A stretch of 64,000 bases of DNA from contig NZ_KI543237.1 in assembly GCF_000496835.1 (NCBI RefSeq), positions 62,001 to 126,000 of the forward strand. The letters are read 5' to 3'. This DNA is from Thalassobacillus devorans MSP14 (GTDB lineage: Bacteria; Bacillota; Bacilli; Bacillales; Halobacillaceae). Below the pieces are notes generated by a model. That model was not told where the DNA came from, did no database searches, and worked only from the letters and a program-made list of their open reading frames with translations. The position numbers and the translations under genes were made by a program. Below, piece by piece: positions 63,082 through 64,000 of the stretch (positions are counted from its first letter, which is position 1; each line of letters starts with the position of its first letter).

Positions 63082-64000
63082 CCATCCAGACCTCTCCATC
63101 TCTATATGTCATTTGTTCCGGATAACGAAGATCAATGACCTCTTCCTGCACTTCTTTTACTGGTTCTTTTGTAGCCAAAGAAACTATAACATTCGTTAAA
63201 ATGGCAGCACTGGCTCCAAATACACCTGCGCCGGTGTCAATAATACCTAAAATCGTGAAACCCCCAAATTTAGCTGCGAATATATAACCAAGGGTGACAG
63301 ATAAACCGACCACCATCCCCCAGATGACACCTGGACCGTTTGACCGTTTCCACCAGACACCGAGTAATAAGGCCGGGAAGAACGAGCCGGATGCTAACGC
63401 GAATGCCCAGGCAACAATCTGAGTGATAGCCCCTGGTGGATTCAATGCCACCAGGCCGGCAACAACTGTTGCGATTACAATTGACCAGCGTCCGACAAGA
63501 AGACGTTTTTTCTCACTGGCATTCGGGTTAATCGAGCGGAAATAAATATCATGAGACAATGCAGCCGAAATAGCGATCATCAATCCACCGGCAGTAGACA
63601 AGGCCGCTGCCATTGCACCAGCTGCCATCAAGCCAATCACGAAAATACCAAGGTTCGCGATTTCAGGCGTTGCCATTACAACAATATCGTTACTGATCAC
63701 AATTTCCTGCCACTGTAATATGTTATCCCCATTCGTATCAGCAACGGACAGCAGACCAGTGTCAACCCACGATGCAGTCCATGCCGGCAAGTTACTGATA
63801 GAGGATCCGGCTACCTGTGTCATTAAAATGAAGCGGGAAAATGCCGCATATGCCGGAGCAGATAAGTAAAGTAACCCGATAAACAACAATGCCCAGGCTC
63901 CACTCCAGCGAGCGGCTTTCATGGTAGATACGGTATAAAATCGAACGATGACATGAGGCAGACCAGCTGTACCCGCCATCAAAGTAAACATTAAAGCGAG
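63047..64000 (-). CDS. Sodium:solute symporter, cation acetate (ActP) type, 5' end beyond window
   Basis: C-terminal part (about 317 residues) of an SSS-family symporter; the frame runs off the right edge, so the start is not visible. Motifs include LMFTLMAGTAGLPHVIVRFY (substrate-site helix), ISAALSHDIYFRSINPNASE and ALASGSFFPALLLGVWWKR, all ActP-like. About eight transmembrane segments remain. The charged C-terminal tail ends near DDTEDVPNSTR. It is cotranscribed with the DUF294 gene, which it overlaps by 35 bases. Confidence 0.9.
   Translation of the reverse strand, partial: LALMFTLMAGTAGLPHVIVRFYTVSTMKAARWSGAWALLFIGLLYLSAPAYAAFSRFILMTQVAGSSISNLPAWTASWVDTGLLSVADTNGDNILQWQEIVISNDIVVMATPEIANLGIFVIGLMAAGAMAAALSTAGGLMIAISAALSHDIYFRSINPNASEKKRLLVGRWSIVIATVVAGLVALNPPGAITQIVAWAFALASGSFFPALLLGVWWKRSNGPGVIWGMVVGLSVTLGYIFAAKFGGFTILGIIDTGAGVFGASAAILTNVIVSLATKEPVKEVQEEVIDLRYPEQMTYRDGEVWMDDTEDVPNSTR

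Overview
The window is a chromosomal segment of a low-GC, endospore-forming Bacillaceae bacterium. The evidence is gene order: a long series of genes follows the Bacillus subtilis yum/yut-yun-suf(yur)-yus order (yumC, yutM, dapF, yuzB, yuzD, yutI, yutH-yutC, lytH, yunB-yunE, sufCDSUB, yurZ, metNIQ, yusE, yusF, gcvH, yusI, fadE-fadA-fadN-fadM, CotF-like coat proteins). Sporulation genes (YutH, YhcN/YlaJ lipoprotein, LytH, YunB, CotF-like proteins), strong Shine-Dalgarno sequences and frequent TTG/GTG starts agree with this. An orphan betaine-binding protein, sodium-coupled transporters and a gas-vesicle cluster suggest, but do not prove, a moderately halophilic aquatic or saline-soil lineage.

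Layout. 1-20.4 kb is housekeeping: ferredoxin-NADP reductase (cut by the left edge), Fe-S carriers, DapF, phospholipid and phosphatase genes, a SufR-like Fe-S regulator, GlpX, a spore lipoprotein and LytH, a MetPS-type amino-acid importer with its 33-residue small subunit, a lysine-riboswitch-controlled NhaC-family transporter, and yunBCDE. 20.5-25.9 kb is the suf operon. 26-33 kb holds YurZ, the SAM-riboswitch-controlled methionine ABC importer and small redox and Toprim genes up to gcvH and yusI. 33.1-39.8 kb is fatty-acid beta-oxidation with a perfect FadR-type operator, plus proline dehydrogenase with a cre site. 40-44.2 kb holds two coat proteins and the copper locus csoR-copA-copZ.

Accessory-looking part. 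At 44.4 kb a HesB-like gene carries an in-frame UGA followed by a hairpin that fits the bacterial SECIS pattern: a candidate selenoprotein. At 44.7-46.8 kb a tightly packed operon joins an ABM monooxygenase-like protein, a small helical protein, a B12-binding protein with the Wx9EH signature of B12 photoreceptors, and a PAS-like/STAS protein. Then come a VLRF1-like protein, a betaine-binding lipoprotein, a MurE-like ligase lacking the usual DNPR motif, and a guanidine-I-riboswitch SMR pair. At 53.6-59.8 kb is a complete gvpQ-B-R-N-F-G-L-S-K-J-T-U gas-vesicle operon behind a sigma-B-like promoter. The right end has a DEDDh exonuclease, a cNMP/CBS/DUF294 protein and the C-terminal part of an acetate-type sodium symporter.

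Three long, related, internally palindromic repeats lie at 16.3, 30.3 and 51.2 kb, one of them carrying a nested insertion; a different repeat lies at 3.2 kb. No tRNA, rRNA, CRISPR array, transposase or prophage gene was seen.
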